A stretch of DNA of 7,463 bases, taken from assembly GCA_934255105.1 (NCBI GenBank), contig CAKQNH010000214.1, positions 1 through 7,463 on the forward strand, written 5' to 3'. Made by a program: the position numbers and the translations under genes. Shown piece by piece: positions 6,745 to 7,463 of this stretch. The notes below the pieces were generated by a model. That model worked only from the letters and a program-made list of their open reading frames with translations, had not been told where the DNA came from and did not search any database. Each line of letters begins with the position of its first letter. The first letter of the stretch is position 1. Source of the stretch: an uncultured Pirellulaceae bacterium (GTDB taxonomy: Bacteria > Planctomycetota > Planctomycetia > Pirellulales > Pirellulaceae).

Positions 6745-7463
6745 ATGCGAATATTGATGCTCACCCAATACTTTTCTCCAGAGCCCATGTTTAAGGGGTT
6801 GCCGCTAGCGAAAGCCTTTCGCGACCGCGGGCATGAGGTGGAAGTATTGACCGGTTTCCCCAACTACCCCGGTGGCAAACTCTACGATGGTTACCATTTG
6901 CGAACCTGGCAACGCGAAACCATCGATGGTCTGAGCGTCATTCGCCTGCCGCTGTATCCCAGCCATAATCGCAGCGCGCTGCGGCGAATAGCCAACTATT
7001 TGAGTTTTGGTTTTTCCGCAGCAACCCTTGGTCCTTACCTGATCAAAAGGCCGGATGTGATTTACGTCTACAACCTCGTTACGCTCGGCCTGAGCGCCAG
7101 GGCGATTCGTCGCCGGACTGGATGCGGCGTCGTCGTGGATGTCCAAGATCTTTGGCCGGAGTCGATCGCGTCGTCCGGCATGATGCGATCTAAGCTCGCG
7201 TTCAACATATTGACACGATGGTGTCGAAGAGAGTACGAAAGTGCAGACAGATTGATCGTACTGTCACCTGGCTTTAAGGAGAATCTAGTGGCTCGCGGCC
7301 TCTCGAGCGACAAAATTGATGTAATCTACAACTGGTGCGACGAAACGGCCATCACGATCCCTGAGCCCACCGATACCGCCCGACGTGAATTGGGCTTCGA
7401 CGGACATTTTAATATCGTTTTTGCTGGTACGATGGGAGTAGCACAAGCCCTGGATGTCGTTAT
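6745..7463 (+). CDS. wbuB: Family-4 glycosyltransferase, WbuB-like (3' end outside window)
   Basis: The frame opens at ATG 6745 and stays open for 239 codons to the window edge, so roughly 150-170 residues of a typical 400-residue enzyme are missing. The protein begins MRILMLTQYFSPEP, the start of many GT-B transferases. It continues with a loop at 17-22, GFPNYPGGK at 37-45, VQDLWPES at 133-140, NWCDE at 196-200, and FAGTMGVAQALD at 226-237, which opens the C-terminal nucleotide-binding domain. These match the WbuB group, assigned as an L-FucNAc transferase in enterobacterial O-antigen clusters. There is no signal peptide, so it probably works on the cytoplasmic face of the membrane. It starts 25 bases after the 2-epimerase with no strong ribosome site. 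The donor could be UDP-L-FucNAc or its amidino form, and the exact linkage cannot be read here. Confidence 0.86.
   Translation, partial: MRILMLTQYFSPEPMFKGLPLAKAFRDRGHEVEVLTGFPNYPGGKLYDGYHLRTWQRETIDGLSVIRLPLYPSHNRSALRRIANYLSFGFSAATLGPYLIKRPDVIYVYNLVTLGLSARAIRRRTGCGVVVDVQDLWPESIASSGMMRSKLAFNILTRWCRREYESADRLIVLSPGFKENLVARGLSSDKIDVIYNWCDETAITIPEPTDTARRELGFDGHFNIVFAGTMGVAQALDVV

Noticed and set aside
6805..7313. Minus-strand open frames opposite the last gene
   Set aside because: The plus strand encodes a clear glycosyltransferase over the same bases. The antisense frames have no recognisable domains.

Overview
The window is a compact, one-directional block of surface-polysaccharide (O-antigen or capsule type) sugar-nucleotide genes, all on the plus strand. 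Seven complete genes and one gene cut by the right edge are present. No RNA gene, CRISPR array, transposase or integrase was found. Base composition is mid-range, roughly 50-55% GC by eye. The protein sequences look Gram-negative-like. The organism cannot be fixed from the sequence alone. A planctomycete of the Pirellula group or a similar environmental bacterium is a weak guess, based on overall protein flavour and the long intergenic palindrome.

Layout: positions 1-98 are a short AT-rich leader with a small dyad. Position 99-1133 is an FnlA/WbjB/CapE-type UDP-GlcNAc 4,6-dehydratase/5-epimerase. Positions 1134-1337 hold a striking palindromic element, with a perfect 27-bp inverted repeat nested in an imperfect repeat of about 131 bp. 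Position 1338-1880 is a WbuC-type cupin. The next three genes are a WbpG/WbuX-type sugar amidotransferase (about 1885-3069), a HisH-like glutaminase (3066-3680) and a HisF-like partner (3683-4462). They are packed with a 4-bp overlap and a 2-nt gap. Next come an FnlB/WbjC/CapF-type reductase-cupin fusion (4483-5589) and an FnlC/WbjD/CapG-type 2-epimerase (5589-6719). The last gene is a WbuB-like family-4 glycosyltransferase that starts at 6745 and runs off the window.

How the genes fit together: the FnlA, FnlB and FnlC types are the three enzymes that turn UDP-GlcNAc into UDP-N-acetyl-L-fucosamine (UDP-L-FucNAc). The WbuX/Y/Z-type trio is the known machinery for turning an N-acetyl group on a nucleotide sugar into an acetamidino group. 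Combined in one cluster, they predict UDP-L-FucNAm (2-acetamidino-2,6-dideoxy-L-galactose). The WbuB-like transferase would then add FucNAc or FucNAm to a lipid-linked glycan. The HisF-like protein has lost the first catalytic aspartate of true HisF (Leu at residue 11), so these genes are very unlikely to serve histidine synthesis.

The pathway parts are known from enterobacterial and Pseudomonas O-antigens, so this is not a wholly new system. The points most worth a second look are the palindromic element, the missing cysteines of the amidotransferase N-terminal zinc motif, and the cupin gene placed between fnlA and the amidination trio.
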